Below, one piece after another: positions 34,627-43,820 of a DNA stretch of 64,000 nucleotides. The position numbers and the translations under genes are program-made. The DNA is from Pseudorhodobacter aquimaris (GTDB lineage Bacteria; Pseudomonadota; Alphaproteobacteria; Rhodobacterales; Rhodobacteraceae): NCBI RefSeq assembly GCF_001202025.1, contig NZ_LGHS01000046.1:62001-126000 (forward strand). Reading direction: 5' to 3'. The number at the start of each line of letters is the position of its first letter. Positions within the stretch are counted from its first letter, which is position 1. Below the pieces are notes generated by a model that had not been told where the DNA came from, made no database searches, and worked only from the letters and a program-made list of their open reading frames with translations.

Positions 34627-35658
34627 ATGGACCACGAGAGTTTCACGCAGATCTGCCTGCATCAGCTTAAAATGTCGGGCGTACATGAGGGCGAAAAGCT
34701 TGTTGTACTGACACAAGGCAATGAGCGCCTTGACTATGCAGATGCCTTTATGGCCGCCGGTGCGCGATTGGGTGCGAATATGTATCACATGCGCTTGCCC
34801 GCGCCTTCGGCGGCCGGTGGGTGGAATGTCGGCGTGACCGGCCTTGCCGCCATACCTGACGCTGTTGAGGCGCTCAAAGCCTGCGATATGCTAATTGACT
34901 GTGTATTCTTGCTGTTTTCACCCGAGCAGTTCGCCATTCAGGAGGCTGGAACGCGTATCCTGACCGCGGTGGAGCCGCCTGAACTGCTTGCGCGGATGCT
35001 TCCTTCACAGGAACTGCGCGAGAAGGTCGAGATCGGCGCCGAGCTTTTGTCCAAGGCCAAAGTAATGCGTATCACGTCGCCGCATGGCACCGATGTTACC
35101 TATAAGCTGAATACCTATCCTACGGTTGCCGAATATGCCTGCACGGATCAGCCGGGCCGCTGGGATCACTGGCCATCGGGTTTTGTCTTTACGGGGGGTG
35201 ACGATGATGGCGTTGACGGCCAGATTGTTGTGGCACCTGGCGATGTTTTGTTGCCGCAGAATATGTATGTTCGCGACCCGATCATTTACACGATCAAAAA
35301 GGGCTTTATCACCGATATGCGCGGCGGCCTCGATTGCGAACTGGTCAAATCCTATATGGACAGCTTCAATGATGAGCGCGGCAAAGGCATGAGCCACGTC
35401 GGCTGGGGCATGAACCCGGACGCGAAATGGCACCGGATGACACCGGGTGAATTCCCCGGCGGCATGGGTATGGAACCGCGGAGCTTTTACGGAAACGTCA
35501 TGTTTTCAACAGGCCCCAACAATGAGCTTGGTGGACCCAATGATACCGACTGCCATTTGGATATCCCGATGCGGAACTGCTCGCTGTTCCTTGATGATGA
35601 ACCCATCGTGATCGACGGGGGTATTGTCGTGAAGGAAATGCAGATGGATCGCGGTTAA
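34627..35658 (+). CDS. nicX: 2,5-dihydroxypyridine 5,6-dioxygenase
   Basis: 343 residues. The blocks T-R-I-L-T-A-V-E-P-P-E-L-L-A-R-M-L-P, Q-P-G-R-W-D-H-W-P-S-G-F, M-S-H-V-G-W-G and D-C-H-L-D-I-P-M-R-N-C match NicX. The iron ligands are expected to be the His of S-H-V-G-W-G and His and Asp of C-H-L-D. The enzyme opens the ring of 2,5-dihydroxypyridine to N-formylmaleamate. Database annotations often mislabel it as an M29-type aminopeptidase. Confidence 0.9.
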   Translation: MDHESFTQICLHQLKMSGVHEGEKLVVLTQGNERLDYADAFMAAGARLGANMYHMRLPAPSAAGGWNVGVTGLAAIPDAVEALKACDMLIDCVFLLFSPEQFAIQEAGTRILTAVEPPELLARMLPSQELREKVEIGAELLSKAKVMRITSPHGTDVTYKLNTYPTVAEYACTDQPGRWDHWPSGFVFTGGDDDGVDGQIVVAPGDVLLPQNMYVRDPIIYTIKKGFITDMRGGLDCELVKSYMDSFNDERGKGMSHVGWGMNPDAKWHRMTPGEFPGGMGMEPRSFYGNVMFSTGPNNELGGPNDTDCHLDIPMRNCSLFLDDEPIVIDGGIVVKEMQMDRG

Positions 35659-35682
35659 CCGCACCGCAAAGAGGATAGTGAT

Positions 35683-36303
35683 ATGAGTCAGGATCAAACC
35701 TACAAAAATGCGGGTTTCGGGGGGCAAGTCCCCCGGGGTCCGAACCCCGCGCTGATCGTCATTGATTTCAGTTATGGTTTCACCGATCTTTCATACCCCA
35801 CGGCATCTGATGCCGATGCGCAGATTGCGGTCACCAATACGCTTATCGCCGCCGCTCGCAAAAAGTCTGTTCCGGTGATTTTCACGGTTATCTCCTTCAA
35901 TGAAAGAGAGCTGGACACACTTGCCTGGCTAAAGAAAGCGGCAGGAATGAAAGCGCTTGTTGATGGTAGCCGCCATGTCGAAATCGATGACAGGCTGGAC
36001 CGGCAGCCGGGGGATGTGGTTATCGTCAAAAAAGGCGCGTCGGGCTTTTTCGGGACGAACCTTGCAGCTCATCTTGTCGGGGCTGGTGTGGACACCATTG
36101 TCTTGACCGGGGCGACAACATCAGGCTGTATCCGCGCTTCGGCGGTTGATGGGGTGCAAAGTGGCTTTAACGTTTTGGTGGCAAGCGATGCCTGCGCGGA
36201 CCGTGCGCAGCCCCCACACGATGCCGCATTGTACGACATTCAGCAAAAATACGGCGATGTGGTCACATCTTCGGAGATCTTAACCTACCTTGAGTCTATA
36301 TAA
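35683..36303 (+). CDS. nicF: Maleamate amidohydrolase (isochorismatase family)
   Basis: 206 residues. The cysteine-hydrolase triad is visible: Asp in A-L-I-V-I-D-F-S, Lys in V-I-V-K-K-G-A-S-G-F-F, and Cys in T-T-S-G-C-I-R-A-S-A-V-D. NicF turns maleamate into maleate and ammonia. The start of the gene is GC-rich with two small overlapping hairpins. It ends the operon. Confidence 0.88.
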   Translation: MSQDQTYKNAGFGGQVPRGPNPALIVIDFSYGFTDLSYPTASDADAQIAVTNTLIAAARKKSVPVIFTVISFNERELDTLAWLKKAAGMKALVDGSRHVEIDDRLDRQPGDVVIVKKGASGFFGTNLAAHLVGAGVDTIVLTGATTSGCIRASAVDGVQSGFNVLVASDACADRAQPPHDAALYDIQQKYGDVVTSSEILTYLESI

Positions 36304-36440
36304 TTTTTCGGCTCTGCCGTGAATTTCCTCGGGCGTCCGAATGTTGCGCATTGATGGAAAGAGGCGGTTGCGGAGTTTTAACTTTATCTGAGGTAAACCC
36401 GTGTTTGGAATGTGGGCTCCAACCTTTAGGAAACGGGTAA

Positions 36441-36469
36441 CCCAGCTCTTACTATTTGAAAGAGCTGGG
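36441..36469. terminator. Bidirectional terminator
   Basis: CCCAGCTCTT, nine bases, AAGAGCTGGG form a perfect 10-bp stem. It lies between the converging nicF and cytochrome c genes. Confidence 0.75.
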
Positions 36470-36497
36470 CTGTTGCTGGCCGTTAATCCTGTCATCC

Positions 36498-37823
36498 CTA
36501 CTGCCCCCGAATACCTGCCACATCACTTTGTGATACCGACGATGCGTTATTGCCCCAGGCGGACCGGATGAAACTGGCAAGCTCGGCCACCTCAGCGTCA
36601 TCCAGACGATCCGCGTAACCTTGCATAACCAGATGTGCGGGTCGTTTTCGCGTAGAGGGAATATCCGCCCCATTCAGGATGATCGAGATCAGGGGTTTGA
36701 CCTCTGACCCTGTGACAAGCGGATTCCCCGCAAGTGGCGGAAAGATTTCTGGCGCGCCTTGCCCGGTCACAAAGTGACAGCCGGAGCAGTTATCGAGGTA
36801 CAGACGCGGTCCCAGATCCATGTCCGGCGATGCTTGGGTAAGCATTTGCGCAGTTGCCTCGCCCGCTTTGTTTGCAGGCGCGTCGGGCATGCTTTTGAAC
36901 TCGGCAGATTCGATCACCTCGCCGTCTTCACCCTTCAGATAGGAGGCGATGGCGATATTATCCTCATCCGTCAGGTATTGCAGCGAATGTTGCACCACGA
37001 GGCCCATTTCGCCATTTGCACCGGCATGTGTGTTACGGCCTGTGGCAAGGTAGTCGGCGGTTTCTGCCACGCTCCAATTTGCCACGGCAGAGTTATCGCC
37101 GGTAAGGGGTGGGGCGTTCCAGCCACCAATGACACCCCCGCTGAGGAAGTTCTTATCCCCGTCCTGCACGCCGTCTTGGGTCATGAAGTCGGTGCGCGGG
37201 CTGTGACACGCCGCACAATGGCCCGGACCTTCGACCAGGTATTGACCACGATCCTGCAACTCGGATGTGCCCGCAGCAGCAAAGCCGGGACCGTGGCGGA
37301 GCGCCAGCCAGTTCCATGCCCGAATGCCCCACCGCAAGTTGAAGGGGAAGGGCAGGCCTGTTTCCTGCACGGTGTTTTTCACTGGTTCAACATTGTTTAT
37401 CAGATGGTGGTAGAGGGCAGCGATATCCTCTTCTGACAAAATACGGTAATTTTCGTAGGGCATCGCAGGATAGAGATGCGTGCCATCAGCGGCGATACCG
37501 TCGATCATTGCGCCCCGGAAATCATCCAGCGACCAGTCACCAATCCCAGTCTGGGTATCAGGGGTGATGTTGGTTGACCAAATTGTGCCCATGGGGCTGC
37601 TGATCGGGCGCCCACCGGCAAGCGGAGCGCCACCTTCGGCGGTATGACAGGCCACGCAATCCGAGGCATGCATCACATATTCACCCTGACCCTCGGCCGG
37701 TTGCCAGTCTGCGGCCAGTTGCTGGGCCGGTTGGCTGCGCTGCAGGGGCACAAAGATAAAGGCCAAAAGGCCCGCGATGCCAAGCAGCACCAGCCCGGTA
37801 ATGATACGGAGAAAGGTATTCAT
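36498..37823 (-). CDS. Three-haem cytochrome c subunit of a membrane dehydrogenase
   Basis: 441 residues, an N-terminal membrane anchor and three haem motifs: C-V-A-C-H near residue 57, C-A-A-C-H near 205 and C-S-G-C-H near 345. This is the layout of cytochrome subunits of gluconate, sorbitol and alcohol dehydrogenases, which pass electrons to ubiquinone. It is the last gene of a three-gene operon with the GMC and subunit-3 genes. Confidence 0.9.
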   Translation of the reverse strand: MNTFLRIITGLVLLGIAGLLAFIFVPLQRSQPAQQLAADWQPAEGQGEYVMHASDCVACHTAEGGAPLAGGRPISSPMGTIWSTNITPDTQTGIGDWSLDDFRGAMIDGIAADGTHLYPAMPYENYRILSEEDIAALYHHLINNVEPVKNTVQETGLPFPFNLRWGIRAWNWLALRHGPGFAAAGTSELQDRGQYLVEGPGHCAACHSPRTDFMTQDGVQDGDKNFLSGGVIGGWNAPPLTGDNSAVANWSVAETADYLATGRNTHAGANGEMGLVVQHSLQYLTDEDNIAIASYLKGEDGEVIESAEFKSMPDAPANKAGEATAQMLTQASPDMDLGPRLYLDNCSGCHFVTGQGAPEIFPPLAGNPLVTGSEVKPLISIILNGADIPSTRKRPAHLVMQGYADRLDDAEVAELASFIRSAWGNNASSVSQSDVAGIRGQ

Positions 37824-37835
37824 TTTCAGCTCTCC

Positions 37836-39605
37836 TTATACCAGTGGACGTGGGTTGGACAAATATTGGGTCCTGATCGCGTTGACCGTATGATAGGCCA
37901 GCCCGCCAAGCAGGCCCGTGGGGTTGTATTGGGTGTTTTGCACAAAGTTGCCTGCGCCCATGGCAAAGACATTATGCGCCTTCCATGTCTGGCTGTACTT
38001 GTTGACCACCCCGTCTTGTGGCGCCTCGGACATGGAATGGCCGCCGGTGTTATGCGTGGTTTGATAGGGCCGCACATCGTAATGTGCGCCAATGCCCTTG
38101 AATCCTGATTGCATGATGTCGGGGTTCATAGAGGCCGCAAGCGGTTCCATTTGCGACTTCATGTATTCGTTCATGCGCAGGTCATTGTCTTGCCAGTCAA
38201 ACGTCATGCGCATCATCGGACGGCCGTGACGGTCGGTATAGGTCGGGTCAAGATCGAGATGGTTGTTCCTATAGGCCATATGGGAACCGTGCGACCCGAT
38301 CGACATCGCGTGGCCGTACCACTCGCCGACGCCTTTCTTCCACCCCGCACCCCATGACGGCGTGCCTCTGGGCAGAGGCATGTTGCGGATCGGCTGGCCA
38401 TTAAAGGTACCCGAACGCCAATAGGACCCGCCGATAAACCCGAGCGCACCAAAATCGTTCTGGTTCACCGAGAAATCATCAATGGCAACGCCGTTCGCGC
38501 CGTGGCCCACAAAGGGGTTAAACTCCGCGTCCTTGAAGAACATCGAAACGCCACCGTTCATCTGATAGGCATAGTTCTTGCCCAAAGTGCCAGTGCCGGT
38601 CAGCGGGTTGTAAATCTCTCCCAGGCCCGAAAGCATCATCAGGTGGACGTTGTTCAACTGATAGGACGACAGGATCACGATATCTGCGGGCTGAAAGACC
38701 TCTTCCTGTGCCTTTTCATCCCAATAAGTGACGCCGGTTGCGGTCTTGCCATCGGCGGCCATTTCGACGCGCAACACTTCGGATTCCGTGCGGTATTCGA
38801 AATTCGGCATCATCTTTAGCGCGTCAAGGATCGTCGTTTGCGGTGAGGATTTGGAATATTGATAGCAGCCAAAGCGCTCACAAAAGCCGCAATAGTTACA
38901 CGGCCCCATCTGCATCCCATACGGGTTCACATAGGCCGTGGAGGCGATACCCGCAGGCGCTTGAAACGGGTGATAACCGGCGGCAAGACAGGCCTCGCGG
39001 AACTTGGCGCTGTCATAGGTCGTCTTTTGCGGAGGCATCGGATAGTCTTCCGACCGCCAGCCCTCAAATGGGTTGCCGCCTTCTTGGATCTGCCCGTTCA
39101 GGTTACCCGCCTTGCCCGCGATACCTGCCACCTTTTCGAAGTAGGTAAAGAAGGGTTCCAGCTCATCGTAGGTGACGGGATAATCACCAAGGTCCATCCC
39201 TTCGGGAATAATCTCTTCGCCCCAGTTTTCGGTAACATAGGACCGCAGGCGCAATTCTTCGGGCTGTGGCCGCCAGTTCAGGCCGTTCCAGTGGGTGCCC
39301 GCGCCGCCAACGCCATTGCCGGGCAAGAAGGACCCAAGCGCGCGGTAGGGCAGGGCGGTTTCGCCGGCATTGCGCCGTACCGTCAGCGTTTGCTGCGACG
39401 GCTTTTGCATCATCTTCAACCGGACGCCGTATTTCAATTCGTCAATCTGGTTGGGGTATTTGAAGTCCGGAACCGTTGCCTGATCGTGACCGCGCTCCAG
39501 CGCCAGAACGTCGAGCCCTTCGCGCGCCAGTTCGATCCCCGCGATGGAGCCCGTCCAGCCAAGACCGACGATGACGACGTCTTTTTTCTTTTCCTGACGT
39601 GCCAT
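37836..39605 (-). CDS. GMC-type FAD dehydrogenase, large subunit
   Basis: 589 residues: G-L-G-W-T-G-S-I-A-G FAD motif at residue 15, G-G-A-G-T-H-W-N-G-L near residue 100, the Cys-rich C-N-Y-C-G-F-C-E-R-F-G-C (possible iron-sulfur ligands) near residue 236, and the C-terminal T-T-H-N-T-G-G-H-S-M active-site His region. It resembles gluconate/2-keto-gluconate/fructose dehydrogenase large subunits. The substrate is not evident. Confidence 0.9.
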   Translation of the reverse strand: MARQEKKKDVVIVGLGWTGSIAGIELAREGLDVLALERGHDQATVPDFKYPNQIDELKYGVRLKMMQKPSQQTLTVRRNAGETALPYRALGSFLPGNGVGGAGTHWNGLNWRPQPEELRLRSYVTENWGEEIIPEGMDLGDYPVTYDELEPFFTYFEKVAGIAGKAGNLNGQIQEGGNPFEGWRSEDYPMPPQKTTYDSAKFREACLAAGYHPFQAPAGIASTAYVNPYGMQMGPCNYCGFCERFGCYQYSKSSPQTTILDALKMMPNFEYRTESEVLRVEMAADGKTATGVTYWDEKAQEEVFQPADIVILSSYQLNNVHLMMLSGLGEIYNPLTGTGTLGKNYAYQMNGGVSMFFKDAEFNPFVGHGANGVAIDDFSVNQNDFGALGFIGGSYWRSGTFNGQPIRNMPLPRGTPSWGAGWKKGVGEWYGHAMSIGSHGSHMAYRNNHLDLDPTYTDRHGRPMMRMTFDWQDNDLRMNEYMKSQMEPLAASMNPDIMQSGFKGIGAHYDVRPYQTTHNTGGHSMSEAPQDGVVNKYSQTWKAHNVFAMGAGNFVQNTQYNPTGLLGGLAYHTVNAIRTQYLSNPRPLV

Positions 39606-39607
39606 GG

Positions 39608-40309
39608 TTATGCCCTCTCGCCGTTAATGGAAACCGGACCAAGTGGATACTTGATGTTGTGACGTTCCGGCCATTCGCGGTAGGCCGCGCGCGCGCCGGG
39701 AAACCCGATGTAGGACCAGGCCTGCATCTGGTGGTTGCCGCCATACATCGGGTCGGCGAAATAGCCTTCTTTGGTATTGGCAAGAAGGATCGTAAAGAAG
39801 TCCCGCAGTTCGGCATCCAGCGCGACGTCACCGGCCTGTAGCGCGGTCAGGGCCTCGTCTTGTTGTGCAGCGTCCAGCCGGACAAAGGCCACCCCATAGG
39901 TTTCTGTGCACCATGTGTCAAAGGCAGGGATGGCCGCGCGGTAGATCTGCGCAGGGCTCAAGGGGCTTTGCCAGCCAAGTTGAAAATCTGCATTCGCGTC
40001 ATGCGGACCTTCCATATACCAGTCATCCGCAGTCCCGTAATCGCCGGCAAGCTGAAGGTCGATAAACACCGGAACGCGTGCCTCAAGGGCACCGGGGCCA
40101 TCGCCCTCTGACGGGATCAGGCGTGCTGTTGCTGCCATGACAAACGCCCATTCCTCGGCCTTGAGGTATGCAGGGGAATAGTCTTCAAGAGCGGGCAGGG
40201 GCATCGCGTCCTGTGCAGTCGCAGCGCTTGCAATCCCCGACAATGCAACGCCTGCGGCGGATGCCTTCAAGAAGCCACGCCTGTTGGGATATTTCGGATG
40301 ATGTGACAT
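39608..40309 (-). CDS. Gluconate 2-dehydrogenase subunit-3 family protein
   Basis: 233 residues with a twin-arginine signal (N-R-R-G-F-L-K-A-S-A-A-G-V-A). The body has the family pattern W-A-F-V-M-A-A-T-A-R-L-I-P and Y-G-G-N-H-Q-M-Q-A-W. It is probably exported together with the GMC subunit by Tat and is needed for assembly. It is the first gene of the operon, two bases before the GMC gene. Confidence 0.88.
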   Translation of the reverse strand: MSHHPKYPNRRGFLKASAAGVALSGIASAATAQDAMPLPALEDYSPAYLKAEEWAFVMAATARLIPSEGDGPGALEARVPVFIDLQLAGDYGTADDWYMEGPHDANADFQLGWQSPLSPAQIYRAAIPAFDTWCTETYGVAFVRLDAAQQDEALTALQAGDVALDAELRDFFTILLANTKEGYFADPMYGGNHQMQAWSYIGFPGARAAYREWPERHNIKYPLGPVSINGERA

Positions 40310-40556
40310 AGTTTACCTACCTTTATGGGTGGGGGACGCTGCCTGCGTCATATCCAATTCGTAGAACGTCGGGCTGATGAAAACAAGGACGTCGAAAAAA
40401 ACCTTTTAAATTCAATAGGTTTTCAAGACCTTTCCTGACCGGCGAAAGCCGTGGCTGGCGATAGTCGATAACAGGCGGGCTTTGCGTTTTCGTTCCCACG
40501 GCCGTGCCGTCATGCGGGTTGACGGGCCGTCGGGCGTGGCTATAGATAAGGGCAGA

Positions 40557-40643
40557 TAACCAGGGGTGCTCTGACCAGAGCTGAGATGCGCGATACCGCG
40601 TGAACCCTTCACAGCTGATCCGGATAATACCGGCGGAGCGAGG
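40557..40643 (+). promoter_or_regulatory. TPP riboswitch (THI element)
   Basis: The conserved THI-box sequences are in order: CAGGGGTGCT (40561-40570), GCTGAGATG (40580-40588), GTGAACCCTT (40600-40609) and GCTGATCCGGATAATACCGG (40614-40633), then CGGAGCGAGGGA. The purine-rich 3' end (GCGAGGGA) also serves as the ribosome site for the ATG at 40648, so thiamine diphosphate probably blocks translation directly. Confidence 0.93.
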
Positions 40644-40647
40644 GAAA

Positions 40648-41259
40648 ATGTTTATAGGCGCGCAAGTGTCACTTTATCCGATGACGTCTGATTTCGTTGG
40701 CGTTATCACTTCGGGGCTGGCAGCCCTTACACCCTATCAAGACAAGCTTCGGATCGAGACGGACGATATGTCGACCTTGATGGTCGGTGCGCCTGATCCG
40801 CTGATCGATGCGGTCCGTGATTTGTTTGCGGCGACCGCGCGCTTGCCCGATCATGTCACGATGCACGTTACCCTGTCGCGTGGTTGTCCCGGAGAGCCTG
40901 ACGATCCAAGCTGCCGTTGTGACACGCTGGCCCGTGCGCAGGGCCAACCCCTCAAGGAACGCCAGGCGCTTGCGCTTGCGGCCGTTCGCGCGGCCCCTGA
41001 TCTGGCCGCCCCGATCGATGTGCAGTTCTCGCTTTATGTGCTGGGGCAGGACAGGCATATGGATGAAATCTATGGCTGTATTGATTTCCTCAAAGAGTCG
41101 GGTACGTTCCTGAAATCCAAGAACTTCTGTACGCGCCTTCGTGGTGATGCGGGCGTGGTGTTTGAGACTGTGCGGCAAGCGTTCTTGCGGTTCGGTCCTG
41201 CCGAAGGTCATGTCACGATCGATCTGACGGCCTCGGCCAACAGTCCCAGCCTCGGTTAA
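40648..41259 (+). CDS. YkoF-type thiamine/HMP-binding protein
   Basis: 203 residues from the ATG just after the riboswitch; an upstream GTG/ATG frame lies inside the riboswitch and is rejected. The sequence has two tandem ferredoxin-like halves, G-A-Q-V-S-L-Y-P-M and V-Q-F-S-L-Y-V-L-G, each followed by a similar strand pattern, as in YkoF. YkoF binds thiamine or its pyrimidine moiety in the cytoplasm and accompanies the YkoEDC/ThiXYZ transporters. Confidence 0.85.
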   Translation: MFIGAQVSLYPMTSDFVGVITSGLAALTPYQDKLRIETDDMSTLMVGAPDPLIDAVRDLFAATARLPDHVTMHVTLSRGCPGEPDDPSCRCDTLARAQGQPLKERQALALAAVRAAPDLAAPIDVQFSLYVLGQDRHMDEIYGCIDFLKESGTFLKSKNFCTRLRGDAGVVFETVRQAFLRFGPAEGHVTIDLTASANSPSLG

Positions 41260-41298
41260 TTCCCAATCAGCCGAGTCTGGACCGCGTTCGGAGGCGTC

Positions 41299-42066
41299 AT
41301 GCATTTTATGCGACAAATTCTGCCGACCATTCTGCTTGCAGCGGCGCTTTTGCTGGCGTGGCAAACCTATTGCCTGCTGGCCGCAGTGTTGCCGTTGCTT
41401 TTGCCCGCGCCGACTGATGTTGTGGGTGCGCTGTTTGCAGAGCGGGCCCAGATCGGTCCCCATGCGCTGAGCACGATCAAGGTCGCGACGCTTGGCTTTT
41501 CAACCTCTGTAATGTTTGCTTTTGTGGCCTCGGTAGCGCTGCATTTTAGTCCATGGTTGCAACGGGGACTGATGCCGCTGCTTGTCGTCAGCCAGACCAT
41601 CCCGCTTGTCGCGCTGGCACCGCTTATGATCCTTTGGTTCGGTTTCGGTTTGCTGCCCAAGGTCCTGCTGGTCATTCTCGTTACGTTCTTTCCTGTCCTT
41701 ATCAGCCTGCTTTCAGGCTACGGTCAGGTTCCGCAGGCCTATCTGGATCTGTTGCATTCCATGCGGGCGGGCAAATGGCAGATATTTCGCCGTGCAACCT
41801 TGCCGATGGCGCGAGCCTCCTTTTTCGCGGGGCTCAAGATTTCGGCGACCTATGCCATCGTTGCTACGATTTTTGCTGAATATGCCGGGGCACGGCAGGG
41901 CTTGGGCATCTATATCCTGACCGCCAAGAATAGCTTTCGCGCTGATCTGGTTCTTGCGGCTGTTGTCGTCTCTGCGGGGCTGACCTTGCTTTTGCTGGCG
42001 GGGCTGCGGCTGATTGAACGGCTGACGGCGCATGGTTATCGGGGGGGGCGCAATGCTGTGCGTTGA
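41299..42066 (+). CDS. thiX: ThiX-like ABC permease (thiamine precursor)
   Basis: 255 residues, about six membrane helices, with the permease loop S-M-R-A-G-K-W-Q-I-F-R-R-A-T-L-P. It is encoded between the YkoF and ATPase genes in the TPP-riboswitch operon. ThiXYZ imports N-formyl-4-amino-5-aminomethyl-2-methylpyrimidine (a thiamine salvage product) or HMP. Confidence 0.8.
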   Translation: MHFMRQILPTILLAAALLLAWQTYCLLAAVLPLLLPAPTDVVGALFAERAQIGPHALSTIKVATLGFSTSVMFAFVASVALHFSPWLQRGLMPLLVVSQTIPLVALAPLMILWFGFGLLPKVLLVILVTFFPVLISLLSGYGQVPQAYLDLLHSMRAGKWQIFRRATLPMARASFFAGLKISATYAIVATIFAEYAGARQGLGIYILTAKNSFRADLVLAAVVVSAGLTLLLLAGLRLIERLTAHGYRGGRNAVR

Positions 42067-42787
42067 GAGGCTTACACTTGATGTCGGCGGACGTGTGCTG
42101 GTTGCAGGGTTTTCCTGCACGCTGAAAACAGGAGAGATTACCTGTCTGATCGGCCCGTCGGGGTGCGGTAAAACATCGGTGGTAAAGTGGTTGGCGGGCA
42201 TTCTGTCTGCCGAGGTAGATGCGCAGGGAAGCGCCACAATCGACGGCGTCCCGATCGGCTGTCCGCATCCCGATATTGCTTATCAGCCGCAAAGTGACGC
42301 GTTGTTTCCCTGGCTCACGATTGCGGGCAATGCCGCGCTGGGGCTTGAGATGGCCGGGATGACCACGGCGGCGGCACATAGAGCGGTTGTGGCGCATTTT
42401 GATACATTCGGCCTTTCTGGTTGTGAAGGCCTTTACCCTGAACAGATTTCGGGGGGTATGCGACAACGCGCGGCGTTTTTGCGAACCATGGCACAAGACA
42501 GCCGCTTTGTTCTGTTGGATGAGCCGTTCTCGGCCTTGGATGCGGTGACACGTCTGCGGATGCAGGATTGGCTTTGCACCCGTTTGGCGGCAACACCGCG
42601 CGGGGTCCTATTGGTTACGCATGACCTGCATGAGGCCACGCAGATGGCCGATCGTATCCTTGTGATGTCGGCCGGGCCGGGCCCCCTTGCTGCCAATATC
42701 CCCATCACCACCCCCCGCCCGCACCGCACCGAGGCCGCGCTGGCCGATATTCGCACAACGTTGAAAACCCTGCTTTTGGAGAATTGA
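42053..42787 (+). CDS. thiZ: ThiZ-like ABC ATP-binding protein
   Basis: 244 residues from the ATG that overlaps the permease end by 14 bases. Walker A is G-P-S-G-C-G-K-T-S, signature I-S-G-G-M-R-Q-R, Walker B F-V-L-L-D-E-P-F and H-loop V-T-H-D-L-H. It provides the energy for the thiamine-precursor importer. Confidence 0.87.
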   Translation: MLCVERLTLDVGGRVLVAGFSCTLKTGEITCLIGPSGCGKTSVVKWLAGILSAEVDAQGSATIDGVPIGCPHPDIAYQPQSDALFPWLTIAGNAALGLEMAGMTTAAAHRAVVAHFDTFGLSGCEGLYPEQISGGMRQRAAFLRTMAQDSRFVLLDEPFSALDAVTRLRMQDWLCTRLAATPRGVLLVTHDLHEATQMADRILVMSAGPGPLAANIPITTPRPHRTEAALADIRTTLKTLLLEN

Positions 42788-42791
42788 TTAT

Positions 42792-43772
42792 ATGTTCCGG
42801 CCATTGTTGCTTGCTGTTTGCCTGACCTTGCCAATCGCGGCTGAAGCCCGTGAAAAGGTAACCATCGCCCTGGATTGGGTGCTGAACACCAACCATATCG
42901 GCCTGATCGCCGCGCGTGACCAAGGGCTTTATGAAAAAGTTGGGCTGGAGGTAGAGATACTGCCCTATTCCGATACCAGTTCCACCGCGTTGTTGGCCGC
43001 TGGCGTTGCGGATTTCGCCTATATGACCTCGCTTGGTTTCATGAGCGCACGCGGTGCTGGGGCTGATATCACGGCGCTTTGGGCCACGATGCAACATGAA
43101 AACGGACGGCTGGTATATAATAGCAGCAATAAAGAGATTACCCGTCCTGCCGATCTGTCTGGCAAGACCTACGCAGGTTTTGGCAGCGCATGGGAGGATG
43201 CGCTGATCGGCACGATGATCCGTAACGATGGTGGTGATCCGACTTATGACACGGTGACGCTTGGCACTGGTGCCTATGAGGCCTTGGCGGCGGGCCGGGT
43301 GGATTTCACCCTTGAGGTAGCGACTTGGGAGGGGGTGAACGGTGTTCTTTTGGGGCGTCAGCAATCCTTTTTCACCTATGCTGATTATGGCATTCCTGAC
43401 CAGCAAAACGGCTATATCGGCACCCGTGCCGCTGTGTTGCAAGAAGATTCCGAAATGGTGAGCGCCTTTATGAAGGCAACGCAGCAGGGGTATGAATGGG
43501 CTGCCGACCATCCGCAGCAGGCGGCGGATTTGTTGATCGCGGCGGGCGAGTTTCCGAATCCGGCCCTGGTTGGCGCCTCTCTCGAAAGTATTGTCGCGGG
43601 TGGCTATTTGCGCGATGGCGATACGGCGGTCGGAAAGATTGATGCGGATCGTTTTGCCGCCATGGCGCGGTTCCTTTTTGACAGCGGTGTCTTGAAGGAT
43701 GCGCAGGGCGCGCCGTTGCAATGGCCGGGGGATGTTTCGGCTTGGTTTGATCAAAGCTGGCTGGTTGAATAA
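42792..43772 (+). CDS. thiY: ThiY-like substrate-binding protein
   Basis: 326 residues with a signal peptide (to A-E-A-R). The NMT1/Thi5 hallmark is at the N-terminus: I-A-L-D-W-V-L-N-T-N-H-I-G-L, with G-L-Y-E-K-V-G-L-E-V-E following. Such proteins bind HMP or formyl-aminopyrimidine. The gene starts four bases after the ATPase stop. Confidence 0.88.
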   Translation: MFRPLLLAVCLTLPIAAEAREKVTIALDWVLNTNHIGLIAARDQGLYEKVGLEVEILPYSDTSSTALLAAGVADFAYMTSLGFMSARGAGADITALWATMQHENGRLVYNSSNKEITRPADLSGKTYAGFGSAWEDALIGTMIRNDGGDPTYDTVTLGTGAYEALAAGRVDFTLEVATWEGVNGVLLGRQQSFFTYADYGIPDQQNGYIGTRAAVLQEDSEMVSAFMKATQQGYEWAADHPQQAADLLIAAGEFPNPALVGASLESIVAGGYLRDGDTAVGKIDADRFAAMARFLFDSGVLKDAQGAPLQWPGDVSAWFDQSWLVE

Positions 43773-43780
43773 AACCGCGC

Positions 43781-43804
43781 ACGGCCCTGCACGCGCGGGG
43801 CCGT
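43781..43804. terminator. Hairpin between thiY and merR
   Basis: ACGGCCC, ten bases, GGGCCGT form a perfect 7-bp GC-rich stem between two converging genes. Confidence 0.55.
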
Positions 43805-43820
43805 CCGAACATCGGGCGCG

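Noticed and set aside
42705-43754. Open frame of 349 codons on the minus strand
   Set aside because: It is antisense to thiY, which has a signal peptide and clear family motifs.
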